Below are positions 51,580 to 59,788 of a DNA stretch of 64,000 bases, in pieces. The notes beneath the pieces were generated by a model that ran no database searches, was not told where the DNA came from, and worked only from the letters and a program-made list of their open reading frames with translations. Source of the stretch: CAWKOH01 sp963851245 (lineage in GTDB: Bacteria > Actinomycetota > Acidimicrobiia > Acidimicrobiales > Palsa-688). Positions within the stretch are counted from its first letter, which is position 1. Each line of letters starts with the position of its first letter. The translations under genes were made by a program, and so were the position numbers. Location: contig CAWKOH010000005.1 of the NCBI GenBank assembly GCA_963851245.1, forward strand, positions 62,001 through 126,000, written 5' to 3'.

Positions 51580-52832
51580 TACCCTGCGTCCCGGGTCGAC
51601 AGATCGAGGGTGCCGGCGACGACATCCCCGCCCTTGATCACGGCACGGGGGCGGTGGTCGGCGATGGCACCGATATCGGAGCTCGGGTCACCGTCCACCA
51701 CGAGGAGATCGGCCAGTTTGCCGGCCTCCACGGTGCCCAGGTCGTCGCTTCGCCCAACCAGTTGGGCACCGTTGCGGGTGGCCCAGCCGATCACATCCAG
51801 CGGAGTGATCCCGGCGTGCTCGACGTAGAGCCTGAGCTCGGCTCCGTACATGCCGTGCGCAAAGTCCGACCGCGCCGTAGTCGTCTCCCAACACGAACCT
51901 CACTCCGGCGGCCTGAGCCTTGGGGATGATGGCGTACATGTGCTCGAGGTCGGCCCGGATGGCGTCGGCAGAAAACCCGAGGCCTGATCCGAACGTCTCC
52001 ACGAAGTGCTTGGGGAAGTGCAGGGAAGGCACCACGGACGCGCCGGTCTCCACCAGGGCGGCGATCACTTCGTCGTCCATCTCGTCGCAGTGGTCGACGA
52101 TGTCGATACCCAGTTCGAGCGACATCATGATGGCCGGCTTGTTGACCAGGTGGCCTCGGATCAGCGCTCCCCGCTGATGGGCCGCGTCGATGGCGGCGGC
52201 CAGCTCGTCGCGCGTCATCTCCATCCGATCCTTCGGCGACGTGGTGCCGTGCCCCCCGGTCACGAACAGCTTGATCACCGCCGCCCCTCGCTTGATCTCT
52301 TCCCGGACGCCGAGACGGAAGGCGTCGGCACTGTCGCAGATCCGAACCGCGCCCGGGGCCGGCATTCCCCAGTGCCAGGGCACGGCGTCGTTGCTGTGCC
52401 CGGTAGTCGACAGCTCGCGGGACGAAGGCCACGACCCGCGGTCCCGGAATCAGTCCGTCGTCTGATGGCCCGCTTCACCCCGGGCTCGATGTGATGAGAC
52501 CCGCCCGCTCCGACCACGCCGGTGTAGCCCTGCTCCAGGGCCGTTCGGTAGTTCTTGGCCGCGATCAAGGCCAGGTACGCCGGGGGGTACTCGTCGCCGT
52601 AGGGGACGTTCGGCTTCGAGCCGAGCTCGTGGTAGGTGGCGTGGAAGTGGCAGGTGAACATCCCCGGCATCAGGGTGCGGCCGCCGAGATCTACCATCCG
52701 ATCGACCTGACCGGCGGGACCACCGGTACCCACCTCCGCGATGCGATCGCCATCGACGACAACGGTGGCATTCTCAACGGCGGGCCGGTTCCCGTCGAGA
52801 AGCCGGGCTCCGGTCAGGGCGAGTCGGGTCAT
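51579..52832 (-). pseudogene. Amidohydrolase (metal-dependent, imidazolonepropionase/prolidase-like), three frameshifts
   Basis: The span of 1254 nt (418 codons) encodes one amidohydrolase in four pieces. Piece 1 (52832 to about 52465) has ALTGARLLDGNRPAVENATV and the metal motif PGMFTCHFHATYHE. After about 52460 the frame changes to DGLIPGPRVVAFV; after about 52425 it changes again to RELSTTGHSNDAVPWHWGMP and runs through VIKLFVTGGHGTTSP, GALIRGHLVNKPA and FVLGDDYGAVG; near 51865 it changes to FAHGMYGAELRLYVEHAGIT and ends TVEAGKLADLLVVDGDP. Each piece is well conserved, but the gene cannot be translated as it stands. Net shift is zero. Confidence 0.82.
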
Positions 52833-52855
52833 CTCTGGCCTCCGATCCTGTTCTG

Positions 52856-54256
52856 TTAAGACTCGGCTGGTGTGATGTTGGCGTTGCGGTGAAACACGTT
52901 GTCGGGATCATAGGCGGCCTTGACCCGGGCCAGCCGCCGATACTTGTCCGGGCCATAGGTGGCCCGGACCCGATCGACGTCCGGCTCACTCATGGTGTTC
53001 ACGTAGGCGCCGATACCCGCCGTGTGAGGTTGAAGGTCGTCCCAGAACTCCCGAACCCAGGTGCGTTCGGCCGGCAACAGCTCGGGTGAGGCGCACACGC
53101 CCACGATGAAGACCGCATAGCGTGGTGAACGTTCACCTCCGAAGGCGGTGGCGTCGTCGTCCACCTCGCTGTAGGCCCCGTCCAGCCGGTACATCAACTG
53201 CAAGGAAAGGGGCGAGTTCTTCTCTGGCATGCGTCGGGTTATCACTTCGATGGCGCCATCCGAAAGATCCTCGATGTAGGCGCCTTTCTCATAACAGAAT
53301 GAGCCCCACGCGTTGGCCTCGTCCAGCAGTTGCTGCAGGCCGACGTAGGGGAGAGGGGAGACGAAGTGAAACAGCGGCGGCAACGTCAGCGCCAGCCGCT
53401 TCATGACCCGATCATGCACGGCAGGGTCCCCGAAGCCGGCGACCAGGAGTGCGTAACCGGGGCGGAAGCGGTGCTCTTCGGGCACGAAGTCGGCTGGTGG
53501 GGCGTTGACGCCGGCGATGACGATGTTGATCTCCCGGGGTAGGACGCTCAGGGTGTCCCGGGCCAAGCGAAGGACTTCCGGGCCATCCTCAAGGCTCCAG
53601 AAGAGCAGTCCGAACTGTACGGTGGGTCCGACGGGGAGGAGCTGGAACTCGAACTGGGTGACGACCCCGAAGTTCCCTCCTCCTCCGCGCAGGGCCCAGA
53701 ACAGATCTGGGTTCTCATCATGAGAGGGCCGGACGATCTGGCCCTCGACGGTGACGACCTGGGCCGTCACGAGGTTGTCGACGCTCAATCCGGCCAGCCG
53801 GCTGAGCCAGCCCATCCCGCCGCCCAGTGTCAGGCCGCCGATCCCCGTGTGGCTCACCATCCCGGCGGGGACAGCCAGGCCATGTTGCTGCGTGGCGGCA
53901 TCAAGGTCGGCGAGGAGCGCACCGCCTGTTGCGCGAGCCCGCCTGGTGACCGGGTCGACACTCACCCGGCGCCACGAGCTCAGATCGATCACCAGGCCGG
54001 CGTCGACGACCGAGGTTCCCGCCGTACTGTGACTCCCGCCCCGCACCGCGATCTCCAACCGATGGTCGAGCGCGAACTCGATCGCCTTTTGGACATCCGA
54101 AGTGCTCAAACAACGGGCGATCACCGCCGGCCGGGCGTCAATGCCGGCGTTCCACACGCGACGTGCGTCGTCGTAGTCGCGGTCGGACGGGTCGATCACC
54201 CGGCCGCTGATGGCCTCCCGGAGGGACTCGATAGCGGTGCCGATGATCACGGTCAT
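52856..54256 (-). CDS. FAD-linked oxidoreductase with BBE domain
   Basis: 466 residues of the berberine-bridge-enzyme/6-hydroxynicotine-oxidase family. The FAD-binding PCMH domain contains IAVRGGSHSTAGTSVVDAGL, whose His is the expected 8-alpha covalent FAD attachment site; the second-attachment Cys of bicovalent enzymes is not present (GMVSHTGIGGLTLGGG), so single covalent linkage is likely. The C-terminal BBE motif is ...YDPDNVFHRNANI. Oxidises alcohol, sugar or amine substrates and reduces oxygen. Starts at ATG 54256; lies 24 bp upstream of the broken amidohydrolase, same strand. Confidence 0.9.
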   Translation of the reverse strand: MTVIIGTAIESLREAISGRVIDPSDRDYDDARRVWNAGIDARPAVIARCLSTSDVQKAIEFALDHRLEIAVRGGSHSTAGTSVVDAGLVIDLSSWRRVSVDPVTRRARATGGALLADLDAATQQHGLAVPAGMVSHTGIGGLTLGGGMGWLSRLAGLSVDNLVTAQVVTVEGQIVRPSHDENPDLFWALRGGGGNFGVVTQFEFQLLPVGPTVQFGLLFWSLEDGPEVLRLARDTLSVLPREINIVIAGVNAPPADFVPEEHRFRPGYALLVAGFGDPAVHDRVMKRLALTLPPLFHFVSPLPYVGLQQLLDEANAWGSFCYEKGAYIEDLSDGAIEVITRRMPEKNSPLSLQLMYRLDGAYSEVDDDATAFGGERSPRYAVFIVGVCASPELLPAERTWVREFWDDLQPHTAGIGAYVNTMSEPDVDRVRATYGPDKYRRLARVKAAYDPDNVFHRNANITPAES

Positions 54257-54598
54257 GATGCGTCTCCTAACTCCACAAACGGTCTCGTTGGGTTCGTCGA
54301 ATCCGTATCGAAGCGGGTAGCGGTAACGGAGCCATGCACGGGCTGTGAATACCGGATGGAGGTGGCGGGGACCGGAGCGGTTTGGCCTTTCTGGGTCCGG
54401 GCTGGCCTTTCTGGGTCCGGGCTGGCCTTTCTGGACCCAACTTCGCCTTCCGGGACGACTTCTACCGCTGTATGCAGGTCAACGCGTCGCGGATGGCTTT
54501 TCGGGACCCAGAACGCCTTCGGCCGCCGCCCTGCCCGCCGCCTTGGTCGCAACCCGGAACCGGTCTGCGAGCGCCCAAATCCGAGGCGAAGCTGCGAT
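54257..54598. other. 342-bp intergenic region with a short tandem repeat
   Basis: Between the BBE flavoenzyme start and the end of the OmpR regulator, both on the minus strand. At 54383-54436 the 20-bp unit TGGCCTTTCTGGGTCCGGGC occurs twice in tandem, with a third, partly diverged copy. An inverted match to its core (GGGACCCAGAA) lies at 54503-54513, so a long-range hairpin is possible. No protein-coding character in any frame. Confidence 0.6.
54383..54436. repeat. 20-bp tandem repeat, 2.7 copies
   Basis: Copies at 54383-54402 and 54403-54422 are identical; the third (54423-54436) is identical over TGGCCTTTCTGG and then diverges. Confidence 0.8.
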
Positions 54599-55303
54599 TC
54601 AAGCGTCTCGGCTCAAACCCAGGCGATATCCGGCGCTCAGCACCGTCTCGACTATCTGCGGGTTGGAGGAGTCGACCTCGATCTTGCGCCGGAGATTCTT
54701 GATATGGGAGTCAACGGTCCGCTCGTATCCTTCGAACTCGTAACCCCGAACCCGGTTTATCAGCTCGTAACGGGAGTAGACCCGACCGGGCACCCGGGCC
54801 AGAGCGAGCAGCAACCCCCATTCGGTCGGGGTCAGGTCCACAGGCATATCCCGCACGTGGACCCTGCGGAAATCCTCATCGATGACAAGCTCACCACCTC
54901 CGAGGGAGAGCGCCTCCGACCCCCCTCGAGCGCCCGGTCCTCGCCCGCGGCGCAATATGGCCTGGACCCTGAGTACCAGCTCACGGGGGCTGAAGGGCTT
55001 GGTCACATAGTCGTCGGCTCCCAGTTCGAGGCCGGCGATTCGGTCCCGCTCGTCGCTCTTCGCCGTCAGCATGAGGATGGGAGTGTCAGATCCGACCTTG
55101 ATCTCGCGGGCTACCTCCTCACCCGGCACATCGGGCAGGCCCAGGTCCAGGATTACCAAGTCGAGCGTGCGGTCAGAGGCGTGGCTCAAGGCCTCCGCTC
55201 CCGATCCGGTCGAAAACACCTCCAGGCCCTCCCGCTCCAGGTAGTTCCGGAGAAGCTCCCGCAGCTTGTACTCGTCCTCCACCACCATGACTGTCTGCGC
55301 CAC
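54599..55303 (-). CDS. Orphan OmpR-family response regulator
   Basis: 234 residues from the GTG at 55303 (VAQTVMVVEDEYKLRELLRN). Same architecture as the regulator at 23866-24567 and strikingly similar: phospho-acceptor region LDLVILDLGLPDVPGEEVAR, YVTKPFSPRELVLRVQAILR, and the recognition helix region EGYERTVDSHIKNLRRKIE are nearly the same. No histidine kinase gene is adjacent, so it is either served by the kinase at 22510 or by an unlinked one. The longer frame to 55387 has no support. A box identical to that of its paralogue lies just upstream. Confidence 0.92.
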   Translation of the reverse strand: MAQTVMVVEDEYKLRELLRNYLEREGLEVFSTGSGAEALSHASDRTLDLVILDLGLPDVPGEEVAREIKVGSDTPILMLTAKSDERDRIAGLELGADDYVTKPFSPRELVLRVQAILRRGRGPGARGGSEALSLGGGELVIDEDFRRVHVRDMPVDLTPTEWGLLLALARVPGRVYSRYELINRVRGYEFEGYERTVDSHIKNLRRKIEVDSSNPQIVETVLSAGYRLGLSRDA

Positions 55304-55319
55304 AATCCACCTCCTCCAC

Positions 55320-55331
55320 CCAGTATCGGGG
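55320..55331 (-). promoter_or_regulatory. Conserved 12-bp box upstream of the orphan OmpR regulator
   Basis: Minus strand CCCCGATACTGG, 16 nt before the GTG at 55303, identical to the element at 24582-24593 in front of the paralogue. GATACT may be a -10 hexamer. Confidence 0.5.
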
Positions 55332-55459
55332 CATCGGGCGGTGAGTTCGCGGCGCCCCGGCATACTTCCACGCCACCTCCACGCCACGTCTACTCCCGCC
55401 TCACACTGCGAACGTCAATTGGCTCTGCGAGCCCAAGACGACGTGTGCGGAGGACCGAA

Positions 55460-56719
55460 ATGACCGTCTATCACTGCCCGCTCTGCCCTTTGATTTTCGA
55501 GCACCGAACCGAGGTGGAACGGCACATTCGGGAAGAGCACCGGTCACACGCGGAGGACGAGGCCAGCCTGCGAACCGAGCTGGCCCGTGCAGGAAAGCTC
55601 AGCTGGGATCGCCTGGCGGTCCTGAGATCATCGGTCCGCGGGCCCGCCGTCTCGCTCTTACTCGCCACCACCCCGGCGTCGTCCATGACCGTGCTCGATA
55701 TCGCCCGCCTCCGCCAGCTAGCGGACCGGAGCCGTCGACGCCTGCGGGCCGAACCCCACACAGGCACCTCTGTCGACGTCGTGGAGAACCGGTTGTCCAG
55801 GGTGGTGGCGGCCGCCGAGGCCTCTCCAACCGATCGCGGCCTCGCCATACTGGTGAGTAGCGATCAGATGGCGCTGGTCCCGCTGCCCTTCGAACCTCGG
55901 GACCGGGTCGCCGTCGACCGGGCCTTCGCCACCCGAGACCTCGAATACGCCCTGCGCCGGTTCCCGATGTACCGGACCGTAATGCTCGGTCATCACCCGC
56001 GCATCTTCGAGGGCCGTGGCCGGACGATGTCGGAAGTGGAAACTTCTTACTTCGAGGGCCGCGGGCCCTCTTTTGCTTTCTTCCGACGGGATACGAGTTT
56101 TTTGGATGTCGACCAGCTCCTGGACGAGTGCGTTCGGGCGAATGGACATCTGCCCCTGCTCATCGTGGGCGACCGGCCACGCCGGGTCGCTTTCCGAGAG
56201 CACTCCCGCCACGCCCCGGGGGTCATTGCAGAAGCGCACCGGTCCAGAACCCGTTCAACCCGGTTGACCGACCTCGCCGAACAGGCCTTCGCTGAATGGC
56301 AGCATGATGAGCATGAGCACGCTGTCACGGAGTTGCAGCATGCCAGCAGTCAGGATCAGGTGGCTTGGGGACTCGCGGCCGCGTGGCGAGCCGTCGCGGA
56401 TCAATCTGCGGAGCACCTGTGGGTGGAGCACGACTTCGCTCGCCCCGGCCGAGTCGTCGCCGGCGTCGAAGGAGTTGAGATAACGGCTGATCCGGCCGAG
56501 CCCGGAGTGGTCGATGATCTCGTGGATGCCCTGATAGCCAAAGCCCACGATCGGGGCCTTGCCGTAGATGTGCTCGAGCCGCGGACGCTGAACCGCGATG
56601 AGCCGATCGCGGCCAGGGTTCGTTCGACTGGAGCGGTCCGGTCCGACGGGGATTCGAAGGCGGCCGAAATCAGCGAGTCAGCTGCAGGCACCGCGAACCG
56701 GCTGCTTTCAGTCGGCTAG
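55460..56719 (+). CDS. C2H2 zinc finger fused to an eRF1-like (baeRF-type) domain
   Basis: 419 residues from the ATG at 55460 (GGAGGACC upstream); the much longer frame from 53720 crosses other genes and is spurious. Residues 4-27 form a textbook C2H2 finger: Cys 6, Cys 9, His 22, His 27. The rest resembles bacterial archaeo-eukaryotic release-factor-like proteins (baeRF): ASSMTVLDIARLRQLADRSR, GLAILVSSDQMALVPLPFEP, FATRDLEYALRRFPMYRTVM with IFEGRGRTM, and a C-terminal alpha/beta domain with LPLLIVGDRPRRVAF. Such proteins are thought to act on stalled or hibernating ribosomes. Family call is from pattern memory, moderately sure; a C2H2 N-terminus in this family is unusual to me. Confidence 0.65.
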   Translation: MTVYHCPLCPLIFEHRTEVERHIREEHRSHAEDEASLRTELARAGKLSWDRLAVLRSSVRGPAVSLLLATTPASSMTVLDIARLRQLADRSRRRLRAEPHTGTSVDVVENRLSRVVAAAEASPTDRGLAILVSSDQMALVPLPFEPRDRVAVDRAFATRDLEYALRRFPMYRTVMLGHHPRIFEGRGRTMSEVETSYFEGRGPSFAFFRRDTSFLDVDQLLDECVRANGHLPLLIVGDRPRRVAFREHSRHAPGVIAEAHRSRTRSTRLTDLAEQAFAEWQHDEHEHAVTELQHASSQDQVAWGLAAAWRAVADQSAEHLWVEHDFARPGRVVAGVEGVEITADPAEPGVVDDLVDALIAKAHDRGLAVDVLEPRTLNRDEPIAARVRSTGAVRSDGDSKAAEISESAAGTANRLLSVG

Positions 56720-56962
56720 CTGCTCTTCGTACAGCATTTCGCGCCGTCCCGGGCGGCCCGAGATCGTTCTGATGGCCTTCTGCCATTCCCCTTCCGGCCG
56801 GCCCAACAAGTAGGCGGGTGTCCCGGGCGATCGGCTTATCCGACGCGTGACATGACCGGTCTCTGCGATCCGGTCCCACGCCGAGGTCGACTTCGGCGTC
56901 GACGAAGGCCCATCGGCCCGGCAGTCGCCGTCATTGGCCCTCACCTCAACCACCTCGCTCAC
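56708..56962 (-). CDS. Candidate small protein, 84 aa
   Basis: Antisense to the end of the baeRF-like gene by 12 bp. It starts MSEVVEVRANDGDCRADGPS and ends with GTPAYLLGRPEGEWQKAIRT and EMLYEEQLAD. The segment PAYLLGRPxxxW recurs in small actinobacterial proteins that I remember only as uncharacterised. Codon use fits a real gene better than a shadow, but there is no clear ribosome site. If it is not a gene, 56720-57138 is a 419-bp non-coding stretch. Confidence 0.4.
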   Translation of the reverse strand: MSEVVEVRANDGDCRADGPSSTPKSTSAWDRIAETGHVTRRISRSPGTPAYLLGRPEGEWQKAIRTISGRPGRREMLYEEQLAD

Positions 56963-57138
56963 TGGCCCCTCCCCCCGTTAGGCCCACAGGCCACACCCGA
57001 TGTACTAGTTGGGCGCGGTGGATCTGCGGTGCCGCGCCGATGGAGACGGTATGGAGATCACCCTGTCGCTGTCAGCTGTGGGGAGCGGTTTACGGACGCT
57101 CAGGGCGTCAGGCGGGCACGCGACTAGCATGGCCGCCC

Positions 57139-57873
57139 GTGCCCGTCGTGGAGCGCTCCGTCCAGAACGACGGGGTTCGGATTCGCTACTTCGACAGCGG
57201 ACGGGATTCGTCGGCGGCGCTCCTGCCGGTCGTGTTCGTACCGGGAATCACGGACTCGGGCGACGATTACCTGGAGATGTTCGAACTGTTCGGCGACCGC
57301 CGGCTTTTTGTCGTCGAGTTGCGGGGTCGCGGCGGGAGCGACTCCCCCGAGAAGGGCTACGCAGCAGCCGACCAGGCGAGCGACCTCGAGTCGGTCATTG
57401 CGGCCGAGCGGCTAACCCGATTCCACGTCATGACCTTCTCCAGGGGAACTACAGCCGCCCTGGACTTGGCCCTGGCCGACCGCAGCCGCCCGGTAACGCT
57501 TTCCATCGGGGACTACCGCCTGGCGGAGATTGCCCTGCCTACGGCATTCGTGGATCAGATGTGGAGGAGCCGATGGCGGGGGCGTCCCGTAGCCGAGCGG
57601 GTTGCCCGGCACGTACTGGACTGCATCCAGAGCGAGAGCCAGGACCGGCTGCTCTGGGACGACGTGGCTTCGCTTGGAGTGCCGGTGCTGATGGCGCGAG
57701 GCGGTGCCGGCGGGCTCGTGACCGATCAGATCGAGGAGATTTACCGGCAGTCGATACCCGACGTGGAGATCACCGTCATCCCGGGTTCGGGTCACGACCT
57801 GTTCCGGCCCGACCGTTTCGCCTATCCAACGGCCGTGCTGGACTTCATCGGCCGTCGCCGTCCCGGCACCTGA
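57139..57873 (+). CDS. Alpha/beta hydrolase
   Basis: 244 residues from GTG 57139 (VPVVERSVQNDGVRIRYFDS); earlier starts down to 57040 give an unlikely N-terminus. VVFVPGITDSGDDYLEMFEL, ELRGRGGSDSP, nucleophile region MTFSRGTTAALDLALAD and catalytic His in PGSGHDLFRP are visible. The elbow is F-S-R-G rather than G-x-S-x-G, so the first Gly is lost. Ends 7 bp before the convergent enoyl-CoA hydratase. Confidence 0.8.
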   Translation: MPVVERSVQNDGVRIRYFDSGRDSSAALLPVVFVPGITDSGDDYLEMFELFGDRRLFVVELRGRGGSDSPEKGYAAADQASDLESVIAAERLTRFHVMTFSRGTTAALDLALADRSRPVTLSIGDYRLAEIALPTAFVDQMWRSRWRGRPVAERVARHVLDCIQSESQDRLLWDDVASLGVPVLMARGGAGGLVTDQIEEIYRQSIPDVEITVIPGSGHDLFRPDRFAYPTAVLDFIGRRRPGT

Positions 57874-57880
57874 CCGGCCC

Positions 57881-58687
57881 TCACTGCGGATCGCGCTGAG
57901 CCTGTTTCGCCATCTCCAACGCGTTCTCCCGGAAGCGGCGGGCCGTTTCGGTGTGGCCTGCCAGCGCCTGCAGTTCCGTTCCCGCTCTGATGGCCGCCCG
58001 GGCGCCCCAAACATCGAAGGCCCGATGAACGGATCGCTTGTTGATCTGGGCCAAGTCGCTCGGTATCCCGGCGATGTCCGTGGCCACGAGGAGTACTTCT
58101 TCCTCCAGCCGGTCCGGTGGGAAGGACCGGTTGGCGAAGCCGATGCGAGCAGCTTCGATGCCGTCGATCGGTCGACCAGTGAGCATCACCTCCATGGCCC
58201 GGCGCATACCGAGTAGCACGGTGTGGTACTGCCAGTCCGGCGGTGACGCCACCCTCACGATTGGGTAGCTGATCCGGGCGTCGTCCGCCACATACACCAG
58301 ATCGCACGCCGACGCCAGTTCGGTGGCGCCGGCGATGGCGTAACCGTGGATCTGCGCGATGACGGGCTTGGCCAGGTCCCAGACGCTGAACCAGGTGTCG
58401 TTCGCCTGTCGCGCCCACTGCCCATCGCCCGGCGCCGAGTAGAAAGGCGAACCCTCCATCAGAGAGCCGCTCGACAGGTCGTAGCCGGATGAGAAGCACG
58501 GACCTGCCCCGCGGATGATCGTGACCCGGACATCGGCGTCGTGGTCATGCTCTCGTAGCCGGTCCAGGAGAGCTACCCGCAGGGCGGTCGAGATAGCGTT
58601 GCGCTTGTCGGGGCGATTCAGGGTGATGCGACGGACGAATTCGGCGGGCGTATCAACGAGAACGAGGCCGGTATCACTCATCGGCAT
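57881..58687 (-). CDS. Enoyl-CoA hydratase/isomerase family protein
   Basis: 268 residues of the crotonase fold: LNRPDKRNAISTALRVALLD, oxyanion-hole region GPCFSSGYDLSS, HGYAIAGATELASACDLVYV, and RISYPIVRVASPP. The catalytic Glu pair of hydratases is not obvious, so it could be an isomerase, hydrolase or ring-cleaving relative. Start ATG 58687 or 58681. Last gene of the minus-strand catabolic cluster; overlaps the LLM gene end by up to 14 bp. Confidence 0.87.
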   Translation of the reverse strand: MPMSDTGLVLVDTPAEFVRRITLNRPDKRNAISTALRVALLDRLREHDHDADVRVTIIRGAGPCFSSGYDLSSGSLMEGSPFYSAPGDGQWARQANDTWFSVWDLAKPVIAQIHGYAIAGATELASACDLVYVADDARISYPIVRVASPPDWQYHTVLLGMRRAMEVMLTGRPIDGIEAARIGFANRSFPPDRLEEEVLLVATDIAGIPSDLAQINKRSVHRAFDVWGARAAIRAGTELQALAGHTETARRFRENALEMAKQAQRDPQ

Positions 58688-59735
58688 CGGCCTGGTCCCG
58701 GGACCCGGCCAAATCGGCTATCAACTCGAGAGCTTCGAGCTGATCGGCTCCGATGATCATGCCGGTGACGCCGGGAAGGAGGACTTCCTTCCACCTATCG
58801 CGTATTCGTTGTGGAGAGCCGAGGAGGGTGTTCATCTGCAGGTACTCGTCGGGTACCGCCGCCATGGCCTCCTGCTTGCGACCGGCCCGCCACAGCTCTC
58901 CGATCCGTTCTGCCGCTTCGGGGAAACCGCGTCGAGCCATGCTCTCGCGGTGATAGTTGTGGGTCTGGCTACCCATGCCGCCCACGTACATCGCGGTGAG
59001 GGGCCGCATGGAGTCGAGGGCGCCCTGTACGTCGTCGGTGATGCGAACGCTGCAGCCTGAGAAGACCTCGAATTCCTCGGGCGGGCTGCACGCGCTCCTT
59101 TTGGCAAACCCCCGAGACAAGGGCTCGTCGTAAGCGGCCGCGCCTGCCGGGCCGAGCCCCATCGGGAGCCAGCCATCGCAAAGCTCAGCGGCCAGCTCGG
59201 TGTTGAGCGGGCCTCCTGCCGCCAGCCAGATCGGTACCCGCCCGGCCGGGTGGAGGATCGACTTGAGCGCCTTTCCCTGACCAAGGGCACCCGGCCCGCG
59301 ATAGGGCAGGGAGATCTCCTGGCCCTCGTGGCTCACCGGATGCTCCCGGTCCAGCACCTTGCGTGTGATCTCGATGTAGTCGCGTAGCCGTGCTACCGGC
59401 CTACCCCACGGCTGGCCGTACCATCCCTCGACGATTTGCGGGCCCGAGACGCCGACTCCGATGATGACCCTCCCGCCGCCGGCAAGCCCGTCGATTGTCA
59501 TGGCGTGCATGGCGAGGGTGGCGGGGGGCCGGGCCGCCAGCTGGGCGATCGCGGTGCCAAGCTTGATCCGCGAGGTCAGGGCGGCCAGATAGGCCAGCGG
59601 CGACAATGCGTCTGTACCGTATGCTTCGGCGCTCCACACCGAGTGGTAGCCCAGCTCTTCGGCTCGCCGCACCGCCTCCACTGGCACATCCAGACGAGCG
59701 GAACGGTAGAGCTCCAGGCGGTACGCCAGCTTCAT
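58674..59735 (-). CDS. LLM class flavin/F420-dependent oxidoreductase
   Basis: 353 residues from ATG 59735 (MKLAYRLELYRSARLDVPVE). YHSVWSAEAYGTDALSPLAY, RIKLGTAIAQLAARPPATLA, and GRVIIGVGVSGPQIVEGWYG are the standard luciferase-like barrel motifs; IPWLAAGGPLNTELAAELCDGWLPMG-like second half follows (VPIWLAAGGPLNTELAAELC). Probably a monooxygenase or F420-dependent dehydrogenase in the degradation cluster. The ATG is preferred over the longer frame to 59840, which overlaps the Rieske gene. Confidence 0.88.
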   Translation of the reverse strand: MKLAYRLELYRSARLDVPVEAVRRAEELGYHSVWSAEAYGTDALSPLAYLAALTSRIKLGTAIAQLAARPPATLAMHAMTIDGLAGGGRVIIGVGVSGPQIVEGWYGQPWGRPVARLRDYIEITRKVLDREHPVSHEGQEISLPYRGPGALGQGKALKSILHPAGRVPIWLAAGGPLNTELAAELCDGWLPMGLGPAGAAAYDEPLSRGFAKRSACSPPEEFEVFSGCSVRITDDVQGALDSMRPLTAMYVGGMGSQTHNYHRESMARRGFPEAAERIGELWRAGRKQEAMAAVPDEYLQMNTLLGSPQRIRDRWKEVLLPGVTGMIIGADQLEALELIADLAGSRDQADADE

Positions 59736-59788
59736 TGGAATCCCCCACGGGTCCGCCTGGTGGATCGAGAGTAGATCACCCTGATCAC

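Noticed and set aside
53720..55459. N-terminal 580 codons of a 999-codon plus-strand frame
   Set aside because: Runs antisense to the BBE flavoenzyme and the OmpR regulator; real sequence begins at the ATG at 55460 with a ribosome site.
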